Positions 11,211 through 22,702 are shown, numbered from the stretch's first letter. The stretch: DNA of 64,000 nt from Hypholoma sublateritium FD-334 SS-4 (GCA_000827495.1 KN817607.1:57247-121246); one strand, 5' to 3'. Notes: a model not told the origin generated them from the sequence alone. A program made the numbers and translations.

Positions 11211-11805
11211 TTCACAAAGTTACTTTTCGTCTTAAATTTTCCCTTACAAAGTTAACTTGATTTAAAGTAAATTTGTCGAAGCAAAGTTGAAGTAAAGTTA
11301 GATTTTTCAAGCCAAGTAAAAGCGAAGTTCTGGTCAAGTTAAAATACTGTGTAGGGCGGCAAGTAAATATGCAACGTACATATGTCCGGAGACTGGGAGT
11401 ATACAACGTGTGACGTAAATTGGGGCCACTATGACTTCGCGGAATGGAACAATGCGCTAATGTACGGTTAAATTCGTGCTCTTGGAAGGGAGCCATTCAG
11501 ATGACCAGCAGTATCCGGGCGTGCACAGACTGACTGCATGGTTCTGAATTGTGCTGGGCCTCGCGCTACCCTCTTTCACCAATTCGTGGTGATGCAGCTT
11601 AGCTCCTGCTTTGCACCCCATTGTAATAATAAAGTCTGCATGGACGGGCTCAATTTCGGTTGCGCGCGGGCCCACTAAAGTTACAGCCCACTCAAGTTAA
11701 AATGTCGAAGCGTGGGAACAAGTTAACGAAGTTAACCTCCCTTGCGCTTGGCGTATAAAGTTAAGCAAAGTGACCAAAGTAACTTTGCAAAAGCAACTTT
11801 ATACG
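11211..11805. mobile_element. AAGTTA-rich element, probably a short non-autonomous DNA transposon
   Basis: Both ends are full of aagttaac-type motifs in inverted sense: the left end reads acaaagttacttttcg and the right end, reversed, ataaagttgcttttgc. The middle (about 11480-11690) lacks the motif. The same motif style occurs at the ends of the hAT-like element at 40.4-42.0 kb. No clear target-site duplication could be fixed and no transposase is present. Confidence 0.4.
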
Positions 11806-11974
11806 CAGTCCCCAAAAGGGGATCGGTGCTTGCGCGTGTGTGCCCCTGTGGGCGCGTCCGGCCCCTCTCCGATACGCAGTGCCCGCATGGCATTCCCGGC
11901 GGGAATACTGAGCGCCGCCATCCCGGCGCTCTCATTCGGGCTGGTATTTAGATGTATCATACGCGGTGTGTAAT
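11806..11974. repeat. Partial copy of GC-rich repeat R1
   Basis: Carries ccaaaaggggatcggtgcttgcgcgtgtgt-type sequence and the short conserved frame IPALSFGLVFRC, as in the copy near 7.6 kb. It directly precedes the first secreted-gene duplication unit. Confidence 0.5.
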
Positions 11975-12449
11975 ACTAAGTGTACTATGTGGTTTCACGT
12001 TGTGGGCGACGCGCAATATCGGTCAATGCGATAATTAAACGGGGTCGGGGGATTTGCGATGACAGACTGAGCGCCTTTGTATTTTGTTCTAATATATATC
12101 CACGGCGAATGCATCTACACCGCAAACTCGGCTTTATTCAGAGGTAATGCACAGTAATAAAATATAATAAAATAAGAATGTATCAATACCGCAGTCCATA
12201 AAGATTTGAAAACGTTTGTCGGAAATAATATCCTTGAACAAATAGAGATGGGTTAGTCTCCGAGTCTGAGCCTATTACATTTCTTCCGCCATAACTATAT
12301 TTATGACATGTGCTTGGCAGGCTGTAGCTCCCTTAATTCATTGTTGCATACAAAGAAGAAATCACTCAATAAAAATGTTTCAATCCACTGCATCAGACTC
12401 AATCCTAAAATGATGTACTAGACGCCGACAACGCGAAGAGCTACATCTG

Positions 12450-12496
12450 TATTTAAACGTGTCTCCGAACAGGAGAAACGGCAGCTGGTCTCACCC
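12450..12496 (+). promoter_or_regulatory. Core promoter of secreted gene 1
   Basis: A tatttaaa box about 100 bp before the ATG is followed by cgtgtctccgaacaggagaa and ggcagctggtctcaccc. The block is kept in all seven paralogues, including those whose coding parts have diverged. Confidence 0.7.
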
Positions 12497-12549
12497 ATTT
12501 CCACCCACACAATCCAAACACCCAACCCAAATATCACCGCAGCGCAATA

Positions 12550-13263
12550 ATGTTGTTCACCCGCATCTCACTCGCCGCCCTCCTGCTCTTCGTCGCGACC
12601 GTCTCCAGTGCTCCGCTGCACGAGCCCACCGCGGGCGTCGCAACGCACGCCGACCACGCCGGCAAAGGCCTGCCTCCAGTGAGCGCGGACTGTCTCTGTG
12701 CATGCCCTGCGTACTGAACACCGATATTCCAGGCCCTCTCTCACGGCTCAAGACAGCATGCACCCGCAGGCCTTGCTGCTGCCCAAGGGGCGCCGCGCGC
12801 ACCCGCCCCCGCACACGCTGCCTCTCATGTCCACGTGCACGCCACTCCGGACGCGTCCCTCGAAGGCCCAGCAGACGCCCCGACTGAGCTGCACGCACGC
12901 AGCCCGACGCTCCTCGCCGTCGCGAACGCCGTGCATCTACACGCTGCCGATGCCCACCACGACGCCGCCGTCGCGCACAATGACGCCGCGCGCCAGTATT
13001 ATCAGCAAGTCAGCCATCATCTGCAGACCGGCCACGTCGATGCGCTGGCCCACGCGAGCGGGCGTGTCGCGCATCACAACAGCATGGCCCTCGAGCACGC
13101 ACACAAGGAAGCTGAGCACCGGGCTCGCGCCGCGTCGCTCGCGCACCCGAATGCAGCTGCGCTCCATACCGCTGAGCAGCTTCATGAGCATATAGGGGCT
13201 GGCGTTGAGTCGTATCAGGCTGCCCGTCACTCGGCTACAACGGTTCGAAGCTACACTATTTAA
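12550..13263 (+). CDS. Secreted Ala/His-rich protein, paralogue 1
   Basis: A predicted small secreted protein of 219 aa. Exon 1 (12550-12678) encodes the signal peptide: MLFTRIS, a hydrophobic ALLLFVATVSSA core with cleavage likely after SSA, then a short linker ending GLPP. A 54-nt phase-0 intron (gtgagc..ccag) separates it from exon 2 (12733-13263). Exon 2 has a conserved block (GLAAAQGAP, AASHVHVHATPDASLEGPAD, HARSP) followed by about 130 residues of helix-forming Ala/His-rich sequence (HLHAADAHHDAAVAHNDAA, HHLQTGHVDALAHA). There are no Cys after the signal peptide, which is unusual for small secreted effectors. The family is not recognised. The downstream neighbour on the minus strand is a seven-TM fragment. 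Confidence 0.85.
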
Positions 13264-13604
13264 TGTATGCACCAATATCAGAGGTTGCTGTCTACTGTTT
13301 GTGTCAACTTGCACAATAAAGGTTGTTTGTTGGACTTGCGTGTGAATGTACCTGCCATCGAGCGTTTTTGGTGCCTTCAGCATATGCCCGACATTGTTCC
13401 CTCCGTTGTCTTTCGCTGTCGAAAAAGACGCGCACGGGAAGTGTTACAAGCTGAGATTTCAGAGACCACTTCAATGGGCAGCGTCAATCCTCAAAGAAAA
13501 GAGTCCAGTATGGAACATTCCTTCAAAAAATTGCTATCTCCATGCTACATACCTCGGAACTCAATTGACAGTTATGTAAAATATAGGCAGCGCTAACATC
13601 TGCC

Positions 13605-13865
13605 TTAGTCCTCCTTCACCGGAGCCTCCAGCGGTCCCTTGCTTCTCCGAATGTCCGTATATGGCCGTGCTTTCCCTTGACGAGGGTTGCGACGCGTGAC
13701 GGAGTACATCCGGTACGCAATCAGCACCGTCGTAAGCATCGTTGTGCCGGATTTCACGAAGAGGGATGCGCTGGTCAGCTTGTTGAGGGTCGTCTGGATG
13801 TCCGTACTAGAAGGGTGCAGGCCGCCGGCGCAAGCGACTATGATCACAGATAGATTTAGGGCTGG
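13605..13865 (-). pseudogene. Seven-TM family fragment with internal deletion
   Basis: Reads LNLSVIIVACAGGL, then TTLNKLTSASLFVKSG, TTMLTTVLIAYRMYSV and RRNPRQGKARPYTDIRRS, after which it passes straight into the gene family's C-terminal end (SKGPLEAPVKED, stop). The end of exon 5, including membrane segments 6 and 7, intron 5 and the start of exon 6 are missing. It sits tail-to-tail with secreted gene 1, the same relation that the larger seven-TM genes have to other secreted-gene 3' flanks. Confidence 0.8.
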
Positions 13866-14319
13866 GGAAAAGGTACGCAGTGTAGCACCCGTTTTACCGT
13901 CTGATGCATTGGGCCTTGCCGGTCTCTGTACCCACAGAAATACGGTCGGTGGTCTGACGGCGTCACGGCCCACACGCGTGGCCGCTGGCAGTACACATAT
14001 CTATGATGCCCCGCCGCCGTCCCCGCGCAGGCAGCTGCTTAGAGTCCCCACACCGCAGGCACATCCGGTCATCACTAAATCCATCAGTCGGATCGTACAG
14101 GCAGAACGCGAACACCGCGCCAGGCCGCGCCAGGCACCTCTCCTGCCGCAGAATCGCCGTCCGAGTCGGCGGAAGGTCGCGGAGCGTGTCGCGAGGGTCG
14201 GCGCTCAAAGGGGATCGCCGAAGCCGTTGCTTGCGCTTGTGTATCCCTGTGGACGCGTCCGGCCCCGCGATCCTCGCCGCCGCATTGCTGATGTCTCCGA
14301 TACACAGTGATCAGTGCTG
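13866..14319 (-). repeat. GC-rich repeat R1, inverted copy
   Basis: Shares cgctggcagtacacatatct and the cgaacaccgcgccaggccg region with the copy at 15.8-16.3 kb, plus the cttgtgtatccctgtggacg segment. No intact frame. Confidence 0.5.
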
Positions 14320-14812
14320 GTAGCGGTGTGTAATACTATGCGTACTATGTGGTTTCACGTTGTGGGCAACGCGCAACATCGGTCAATGCGGTAATTATAC
14401 GGGGTCGGGTGATTGCGATGACAGACTGAGCGCCTATGTATTTCGTTCTAATATATATCCATGGCGAATATATCTACACCGCGAACTCAACTTTATTAGA
14501 AGTAATCCACAATAAGACAATAGAATAAAATATCAATGTATCAATACCGCAGTCCATAAACATTGGAAAACATTTGTCGGAACTGCCAATATCCTTGAAC
14601 AAATGGAGATGGGTTAGTCTTCGAGTCTGAGCCTATTACAAGTTTCTTCTGCCACAACTATATTTATGACATGTGCTTGGCAGGAAGCAGAGCCGTTAGT
14701 TCATTGTTACCCACAAAGGAGAAATCATACAATGAAAATGTTTCGATCTAGTGCATCAGACTCAATCCTAAAATGATGTACTAGACGCCGACAACGCGAA
14801 GAGCTACATCTG

Positions 14813-14859
14813 TATTTAAACGTGTCTCCGAGCAGCAGAAACGGCAGCTGGTCTCACCC
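14813..14859 (+). promoter_or_regulatory. Core promoter of secreted gene 2
   Basis: tatttaaa followed by cgtgtctccgagcagcagaa and the ggcagctggtctcaccc block, as in paralogue 1. Confidence 0.7.
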
Positions 14860-14915
14860 CATCTTCCACCCCGCCCAATCCAAACACCTAATCCAAATAT
14901 CCTTGCTGCGCAATC

Positions 14916-15632
14916 ATGTTGTTCACCCGCATCTCACTCGCCGCCCTCCTGCTCTTCGTCGCGACCGTCTCCAGTGCTCCGCTGCACGAGTCCGCCGAGG
15001 GCGTCACAACGCACGCCGAACACGCCAGAAAAGGCCTGCTTCCAGTGAGCACGGACTGTCTCTGTGCATGTCCTGCATACTGAACATCCATTTTCCAGGC
15101 CCTCTCTCGCGGCTCGAAACAGCATACATTCGCAGGCCTTGCTGCCGCCCAAGGGGTGCCGGGCACACCCGCCCTCGCGCGCGCTGCCTCTCATGTCCAC
15201 GTGCACGTCACCCCGGACTCGTCCCTTGAAGGTCCAGCAGACGCCCCGACTCAGCAGTACGCACGCAGCCCGACGCTCCTCGCCGCCGCGCAGAGCGCGC
15301 ATTTACACGCAGCCGATGCCCACCACAACGCCGCTGTCGCGCATCATGTTGCGGCACGCCAGCAGTTTCAGAACATTCGTCATCATCTGGCGACCGGAAA
15401 CGTCGCTGCAATGACCAGGGCGACCGTGCATGTAGAGGGGTTCAATCATTTGGCCGTCATGCACGCATCAATGGCAGCTCGTCACCGGGCTCATGCAAGA
15501 ATACTCGGGCACCCCAATACGGCTTCGCTCCATACCGACCAAGATCTTGGTCAGCAGATAAGGATTGCCACTGAGTCGTTTCATTACGCAGGTGACGCAG
15601 CTAGAAAGGTGCGAAACTACAACATTGAATAG
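14916..15632 (+). CDS. Secreted Ala/His-rich protein, paralogue 2
   Basis: 220 aa, two exons (14916-15044 and 15099-15632) with the family's phase-0 intron in the same place. The signal peptide is identical to paralogue 1 over its hydrophobic core. Exon 2 keeps GLAAAQGVPGTPA, HVHVHVTPDSSLEGPADAPT and YARSP, then the Ala/His helical part (AHLHAADAHHNAAVAHHVAA, HHLATGNVAAMTRA). It differs from paralogue 1 mainly in the last 60 residues (GHPNTASLHTDQDLGQQI). It has no Cys in the mature protein and no recognised domain. High similarity of promoter and first exon to paralogues 1 and 3 suggests recent duplication or conversion. Confidence 0.85.
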
Positions 15633-15793
15633 ATGTACGAATATCAGAAGTTGCTGTCTACTGTTTGTATCTACCTGCACTAAAAGGTTTTTTGTGGACA
15701 TACGTGTAAATGTACCTATCACCGAGCGTTTTTGGTGCCTCCAACATAAGCCTAAAATTATTTCCTCGGTTATCTTTCGCTGCCACAAAGGAC

Positions 15794-16339
15794 GCGCGGT
15801 GCACGGCCCGCACACTGGCACAGCGCGCGTTCGTCCCGCCGGCGCCATCAGCTCACTGTACAGGGCGACGCATCCGCGCGCTGAACATGTGTCATTCTGT
15901 CGCGACGTTACGGACGCACACCGATCATCTATACTGCGACGCCAAAATCGGCCGTCGCGGGCCAATTCACCGCTGGCAGTGCACATATCTACTTATGATG
16001 TCCCGACGCCGTCCGCGCGCATGCTTTCCCTGTACTTATTGGCAAGCACGATTCCCCGCCGTCACTGAATCTATGACCTAGTTAGATCGTACGCGCAGAA
16101 CGCGAACACCGTCACGCGAACGCCGCGCCAGGCCGTCCTGCCACAAAATCGCGGAGCGTTTGTCATGACCGCTGGCGCTCTCGCCGCCCAAAACGGTAAT
16201 CGCCGAAGCGGTTGCTTGCGCGTGTGTACACCTGTGGGCGAGTCCGGCGTCGCATTAATGCTGATACCTCTGATACGCAGTGATCAGTATGGTATTGCCG
16301 GAAGTATTGAATGCCATCATCCCGGCACTCATGTATCAT
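15794..16339 (-). repeat. GC-rich repeat R1, inverted copy 2
   Basis: The reverse strand contains ggattttggcgtcgc and cgcgcgctgtgccagtgtgc, matching the large copy near 7.9-8.2 kb. No intact gene. Confidence 0.5.
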
Positions 16340-16920
16340 ACGTGGTGTGTAATACTATGTGTATTATATGGCTTCACATTCTGGGCAACGCGCAATATCG
16401 GACAATGCGATATATAACCGGGGTCGGGTGTGGTGATTGCCAAGTGATTGCGATGACGGACTGAGCGCTTATTTCACGATAGCCGAAGTAATTATTTCCA
16501 TTGGGCTCTACGTAGTCTACGAGAGTCGATTCTGCCGGTGCTTAGTCTCATCGTTTTACACATTCATGGCGAATATAGTTGAGCCTAAACCTCAGCGTTA
16601 TTCTCACGTAATGCACAATAGAACCATAGAATAAAATTAGAATGTATCAATACTACAGTCCATAAAGACTTGAAATCGTCTGTCGGAACTTCCAATATCC
16701 TTGGACAATTAGAGATAGGTTAGTGTCTCAGCCTATTACAATTTCTCCGTCGTAATTTAGTTGTGACATATACTTGGCAGGCTGCAGCGCCATGAATTCG
16801 TTGGTACCCCCAGAGGAGGCTGAGAGGAGCAGTCACTCAATGAAAATGTTTCAATCCACTGCATCAGACTCAATACTGGAATGATGTACTAGACACCGAC
16901 AGCGTGAATAACTACATCTG

Positions 16921-16967
16921 TATTTAAACGTGTCTCCGAGCAGGAGAAACGGCAGCTGGTCTCACCC
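16921..16967 (+). promoter_or_regulatory. Core promoter of secreted gene 3
   Basis: tatttaaa, cgtgtctccgagcaggagaa and ggcagctggtctcaccc, with a 5' tcactcaatgaaaatgtttc block shared with paralogues 1 and 2. Confidence 0.7.
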
Positions 16968-17020
16968 GTTTCCACCCACACAATCCAAACACCCAATCCA
17001 AATATCATTGCTGCGCAATC

Positions 17021-17713
17021 ATGTTGTTCACCCGCATCTCAATCACCGCCCTCCTGCTCTTCGTCGCGACCGTCTCCAGTGCTCCGCTGCACGAGTCCGT
17101 CGAGGGCGTCACAACGCACGCCGACCACGCTGGTGAAGGCCTGCCTCCAGTGAGCGCGGACTGTCTCTGTGCATGCCCTGTGTACTGATCATCCATTTTA
17201 CAGGCCCTCTCTCACGGATCAAAACAGCATGCATTCGCAGGCCCTGCTGCTGCCCAAGGGGTGCCGGGCGCACTCGCCCCCGCACATAGTGCCTCTCATG
17301 TCCACGTGCACGCCACCCCGGACTCGTCTCTTGAAGGTCCAGCAGACCCCCCGACTCAGCACTACGAACGCAGACAGGTCAATGCCATTGTACAGGACAG
17401 GCTTAGAGCCGCTGCCCGCGCCCACCAAGCCGCTGCCGCGGCCCATCACACCGCTGCGGGAAATCATTACGATTTAGCCAGCCATCATCTGGCTACGGGA
17501 AACCTCGCTGCAATGTCCGCGGCGCGCAGGCGTGCACAGAGGCACGATGGCAAGGTCACCCGGCACAGAACGATTGCGGCTCAACACAGGAGTGACGCAA
17601 GGGCGCTCGGGCACCTCGCTCCGCTCCACCCCCTTGACGCTGCACACCTGAGGAGGTTTGCGAATGGGTCAGCTCATTACGCACGCGTATCAGCTAACGA
17701 GGCGCGAAACTAG
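17021..17713 (+). CDS. Secreted Ala/His-rich protein, paralogue 3
   Basis: 212 aa, exons 17021-17149 and 17204-17713. The signal peptide (MLFTRIS, ALLLFVATVSSA) and conserved block (HVHVHATPDSSLEGPADPPT) match paralogues 1 and 2. The second half is quite different: it begins YERRQVNAIVQDRLRAAARA and has more Arg (SAARRRAQRHDG), resembling paralogue 4 here. The helical core HHLATGNLAAM is kept. The family thus mixes a conserved N-terminal half with a variable C-terminal half. It ends about 610 bp from the stop of the convergent seven-TM gene. Confidence 0.85.
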
Positions 17714-18055
17714 ATGTACAATATCAGAGGTTGCTGTTTGCTGTTTGCATCTACCTGAATTATATAGGTTTTTGGTTGACAAACGTGTGAATGTACTTAC
17801 CATCCCAGCGTTTTTTTGGTGCCTTTGACACAAGCCTGGAAATTATTTCTTCTGTTGTCCTTCGCTGTCGAAAAAGACGCGCCGCACACGAGATGTATTG
17901 CAGGCCGAGAACTCAAGAGGCCACTTCAATGCGCAACGTCAACCCTCAAACAAAAGAGCCCAATATGGAATTTTCCCTCAAATGAATCCTATTTCCACTC
18001 CACGTCCATCGGAACTCATTCGACATTTCTGCATAAGTATAGGCAGGGCTTGATA

Positions 18056-18325
18056 CCAATAGTTCGTACCAGAAACATCTACCTTCAATGGGTGCTGGAC
18101 AATATAAATTAGATGTCTTTATTTGATAATTCTTTCCTCATTTATTTGAGATAAACTACAAAGAAATTCCATTGATCTATCTGGCCGGATATATGGCTGC
18201 TGGCCAATCAGAAGTCTTGACATTAAAGACAGATAAACGACAGCCATTTCTTTCAGGTCTCTATGAGTCATTGAATAAAAATCAAATAAAAGAATGTCGT
18301 TTATCTGGTCGTGCACCCGGTGAGC
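18056..18325. other. Shared 3' intergenic space between convergent genes
   Basis: AT-rich DNA between the 3' flank of secreted gene 3 and the stop codon of the seven-TM gene. No gene. The equivalent spacer occurs next to the other seven-TM genes. Confidence 0.5.
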
Positions 18326-18581
18326 TTACTCCTCCCCCACCGGAGCATTTACTGCCAGTGGTCCTTGCTTCTCCGAGTCGCGGCCCTCCGAAGATATATC
18401 GTCTCTAACACCGGCGCGCGCACGAATGCCTTGCGACAAAATTTGCGACGTGTTGACGCTCGGATTCGACTGCCCGCGGAACTCCAAGTCGGAAATATGT
18501 GCTGTGGGTGCGTCCTCAGCTTGTCTGGACGCTTGCATCGCAACGCGGGCGACCATGATTGTCGGCGCCATGCCCTATTAC

Positions 18582-19018
18582 TATGGCGGTCCGATAGTGG
18601 AAGTATTCCGCGTAAGTTCAAAATCACCCGCAAAAGTTTCAAGATCAATTCAGTGTTCCCTAAAATAATTGTGACATCCCCGTACATTATATTGACTTGC
18701 CCGTAAGATATAAACACTCCCCGTAAATCTAAAGTACTCCCCGTAAAAACTGAACAAGTCCCCGGAATATTTCAGCAGTCCCCTGAAAAATTTAGACACA
18801 ATTTAGCCTGCCCCGTANAGTTTCCCACTTCCCCGAGATTTATTAAACACCCCCNTAAACACTCCCAACTTCCCCGGAAATATGAAGTCACTCCCCCGGA
18901 AAGACTGAGATATAAGGTTTACACTCAGGCCGAGGTGCCGTGCTTAGGTAAATGATCCGTCGGCATGCATCCGGCTCTGCAAGCTGACTTCAAAATTTAC
19001 TTCCCACCACTCTAAGGC
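18582..19018 (+). repeat. Left inverted repeat of element 1
   Basis: Contains iterated cccc-g-taa and cccc-gg-aa motifs every 20-25 bp (for example actccccgtaaat, agtccccggaata, acttccccggaaa). These are good candidates for transposase-binding sites. The innermost 100 bp (ctcaggccgaggtgccgtgc) is shared with element 2. Confidence 0.85.
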
Positions 19019-20555
19019 AGCGTCTGGAACGCGCTGCGCTCTTCACGTCTCTGTACTGTTGCCTGTTTTAAAAATACAGTAAGATAACAAGCACCGCACT
19101 AGTCTGATTATAAGATCCTCCTGCCTCGCGTTGCTGCCGAGACCTATTTCAGTTCTTTTTGCACAATTACCGTCCGCTCCGGGCTCCTGATGGAGACCCG
19201 GTGACGACACATCGGCGCCTGGTATAGCAGCCACGGAATCTAATAAAAGGTTGCAGATATTAGGTGCATACGGACGGCTGTGAGCGCACATGTGCTGTCA
19301 TATGGCTAATGATAATTACTATCACCAAGCTCCAAGTGAGCAATGAGCGCGATGGTCAAGCAGCTTGTCGCATATGGAAGGACTTCATTCCCCAGTCGCA
19401 TGCATGCGTGTTTTATACATACCAAACAGGTCTCTGTAGGCCTCTGTCTCCGTTTGACTGCTCAATAGCTCTGACTACGCGTGCGTGGGCGTACAGAAGT
19501 TTAAAAGTGTGACAAGTGCGTTGATGCGTATGTGGGCGAACTTGTACCGAGCGCACAACTATCAGTGTCTTTTGGCTAACGGCGCTTATTTATACGCTGA
19601 CCCTGCAGTCCACCGGTGCTAGATGCCACAGGCGCTCGTTGCACAGCGCCAGGGAAAGCGGCGCATCTGCAGGTCGGAACGAACGGTCCGGCGGCCCGGG
19701 ATATGCGCACGGCGTGTCTCTGCAGCGGGCTCTGCGCAGCACGGGTCCTTGTGGATTGAGCGAGGACGCACAGCGTCTGTGAGTGCGCGCGAGGTGATGA
19801 CGCGGAGGCTTGGTGGGAAATGTAAGAGTGCGTGCTGTGGTGACGGCGCATGTCCACTGCACTGGGGGCGTCGTGTACGTGAGGCAGAGCGTGGGACGGG
19901 CGAAGCTATTGCATTTGAGCACCGTACCTCATTAATGATATTGGAGCCGAAAACGGCGACAAGACTCAATGGGCGCCCGCAGCGAAATTTTTGGCGCGCC
20001 AGGGGAACGCAGTGCAGCAGAAGGGCCGCATGCGTCCTATGCATGCGCACCAACACATACGTGGTCAGATATCTCAAGCGGTGCATCGGTGAGTTACAAA
20101 TGAATAGGATAGTGTCCTTGTTTAAGACGAGTGTGCACATAATAACGCCAGCGGCCGGAGTCCTTTCGCTCGCGGCGAGCAGCGCGACCACGGCGTGACC
20201 ACGGTCCACGGCGCTTGTTGCATGCGCAGCAGCATTTAGTGTACATAGTGATAAGCATTGGATAAGCGCTGTGAACCATGTGATACCGTACGTGCTCATA
20301 AAAACATCTCGCCTGGAATGGGTCACTCGTAATTCAGAGCTGCCACACCTGGCGGCATTGCGTCTTTGCCACAGGGTCACCCTGCGGGCAAATGGGATTG
20401 AAGTGTGCTTGTGAGATTATTAGGTGCACGAGCAGCAATGAGCTGACATGCATATACCGAGAGCATATTTAGTATGGTTTAAGATAATTTTTAGGTAAAA
20501 TAAAGGAGCCCAGAAACGTGCAGAACGAGGCACGCCCGAGGCGCACTCCGGCGTG

Positions 20556-20992
20556 GCCTTAGAGTGGTGGGAAGTAAATTTTGAAGTCAGCTTGCAGAGC
20601 CGGANGCATGCCGACGGATCATTTACCTAAGCACGGCACCTCGGCCTGAGTGTAAACCTTATATCTCAGTCTTTCCGGGGGAGTGACTTCATATTTCCGG
20701 GGAAGTTGGGAGTGTTTANGGGGGTGTTTAATAAATCTCGGGGAAGTGGGAAACTNTACGGGGCAGGCTAAATTGTGTCTAAATTTTTCAGGGGACTGCT
20801 GAAATATTCCGGGGACTTGTTCAGTTTTTACGGGGAGTACTTTAGATTTACGGGGAGTGTTTATATCTTACGGGCAAGTCAATATAATGTACGGGGATGT
20901 CACAATTATTTTAGGGAACACTGAATTGATCTTGAAACTTTTGCGGGTGATTTTGAACTTACGCGGAATACTTCCACTATCGGACCGCCATA
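20556..20992 (-). repeat. Right inverted repeat of element 1
   Basis: Exact mirror of the left arm except at ambiguous bases (N at 20605, 20719, 20756). Arm identity points to a recent insertion. Confidence 0.85.
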
Positions 20993-21379
20993 TATTACCG
21001 CCAGAAAGCCATGGCGCATCGTACTTCAGCTTCAGCAGTCAGCATATATAGATGGGCGGACACGCACAGCGGTGATCAAGAGCAGGGCGCTCATGTAGTT
21101 CTCTGCGGAGAAGAACAACGTCTCATTCGTGTCGCCCTGCGGGATGATCGCCATGACTGCGTTCCACAGGGCCACGAGCGAGTACGCCGCTGCGGACTGA
21201 ACGAGCACATCCGCTATATCCTTAAATGTCCTTGTTGGCCCCTTGCGGGTGTCGCGGTATATGACAGAGTATATTTGGTACGCGATCAGCACCGTCGTAA
21301 GCATCGTTACCCCGAAGGTCATGAAGAAGGCGGCGCTGGTCAGTTGGTCGAGGGTAATCCGGGTGGGTATGGATGGGTC

Positions 21380-21818
21380 TATGGCGGTCCGATTATGGAA
21401 GTATTCCGCGTAAACTCAGGACTGTGCGCAAAAGTTTACTGGTCATTTGAACACTCCCGAAATCAAATGTGACCACCCCGTAGATTATGGTAACCTGCCC
21501 GTAAGAATTGAACACCCCCCGTAAGTATTAAGTGGTCCACGTAAATACTGAAAGACTCCCCGGAAAATATAAGTATTCCCCTGAAAAGCTAAGGCGTACT
21601 TTTACCTTCCCCGCAAGATTTCCCAGCTCCCCGTAAAATATAAATCATCCCCGTAAACACTCCCGGCTTCCCCGCAAATATGAAGTCACTCCCGCGGAAA
21701 GACTAAGATATAAGGTTTACACTCAGGCCGAGGTGCCGTGCTTAGGTAAATGATCCATCGGCACGCTACCGGCTCTCCTGGCTGACTTCAAATTCTACTT
21801 CCCACCACTCAAAGGCAG
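21380..21818 (+). repeat. Left inverted repeat of element 2
   Basis: The same iterated cccc-g-taa texture as element 1 (cctgcccgtaag, accccccgtaag, actccccggaaaa), with sequence differences between the families of arms. At one base it differs from the right arm (gatccatcgg against gatccgtcgg). Confidence 0.85.
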
Positions 21819-22702
21819 TATTCGCTTCTGGAGCGCCTGTTGAGTCGTCATGCCCCTCGTCTGCATCAAATTTATCAACAAGAAATGTGGTGCTAATTAT
21901 TCTATCCCTGGAGAGTATGGGAATGGGACCAGTGTAGATTTGTCAACTGAGTGGGACGTTTAAGAGCGTGTATGTGTGGTACGCACCTTCATGCGACGGG
22001 CGCCTAACACCGTGTCTGATGGGAAACTGGAGAGCGCTTAAGGGGGCGCGTTGTGAGTATCGCCACGGACAGACTTACATGATCTCTAATCCTGTACAGG
22101 CGCATATAATGGAAACGGGTAGTTAAAACAAACTTGACTAGAGCTGTTGCGTGCGTGGGAAGTACGAGACTGTCGTCGCTCGTGCCTGCGGCGACGGCCT
22201 ATGCCACGCCGTACGCTACGATATATGTCTGCACTCCGACAATCACCTAGTCATGACACGTAACTGAAACATGGTGCATCAGTGAACGGGACGTAAACAG
22301 GCCCGCACGCGTGGGGAAGACGAGCGTACGCGTGACGGCTTCTACGGCTTAGCTTCTGTGCAGTGCCAGCAGCGCGCCAGGAAATCGACTGCGTTACGTA
22401 CCGTGGAGTATATGTCACGGAGCCATCCAGGTCTGGTGCGTATTAGCAACGAGCGCCGTGAGCCCATGTAGGTACGGCGCGGTGCAGCACATGTTCTGAA
22501 TGGTTCGAGATTCCATGGCATGTGTCGCATGAGTGCGACGAGACGCGCATCAGCAATGCCTGATTTTGGGACCCATGCTATGGCACTGTGGGAAGCTATG
22601 CAGTGCTGTACAGTGCCCGCATAGTGTCCCATAGTGTCATAGCATGGGTCCCCATCTGCATAGCACTGGGTAGCCCCTGTAGCATTCCCTGACATTGCTG
22701 AT

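Larger units (their letters stand above)
11975..13596 (+). repeat. Segmental duplication unit 1
   Basis: A unit of about 1.6 kb holding promoter, secreted-protein gene and 3' flank. The upstream part (tgtgtaatacta..gtactatgtggtttcac..ggtcaatgcg) and the 3' flank (gcgtttttggtgcc..tttcgctgtcgaaaaagacgc) are shared with the units at 14.32-15.79 and 16.34-18.06 kb. Confidence 0.8.
14320..15793 (+). repeat. Segmental duplication unit 2
   Basis: Second copy of the secreted-gene unit, very close to unit 1 in the promoter and first exon. The 3' flank breaks off at tgccacaaaggacgcgc, where GC-rich repeat R1 begins. Confidence 0.8.
16340..18055 (+). repeat. Segmental duplication unit 3
   Basis: Third copy of the secreted-gene unit, with a fuller 3' flank that ends about 270 bp before the 3' end of a convergent seven-TM gene. 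Confidence 0.8.
18582..20992. mobile_element. Non-autonomous long-TIR element 1
   Basis: A 2411-bp element with terminal inverted repeats of 437 bp that align without gaps (18582-19018 against 20556-20992), starting TATGGCGGTCCGATAGTGG. It is flanked by the 6-bp duplication TATTAC (18576-18581 and 20993-20998). Removing one duplication restores the intron sequence expected from the paralogue. Two N in the left arm (18818, 18855) mirror exactly two N in the right arm (20756, 20719). The 1.5-kb interior has no transposase: its longest frame (minus strand, about 250 codons) is low-quality and without motifs. The superfamily is unknown. Confidence 0.9.

Noticed and set aside
10123..11255. Frames of 280-350 codons around 10.1-11.3 kb
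   Set aside because: They run through the 87 N gap and consist of Pro/Arg/Ala-rich low-complexity sequence.
19619..20380. 253-codon minus frame inside element 1 as a possible transposase
   Set aside because: No DDE/DDD spacing, zinc finger or other transposase motif; the opposite strand is equally open, as expected for GC-rich noncoding DNA.
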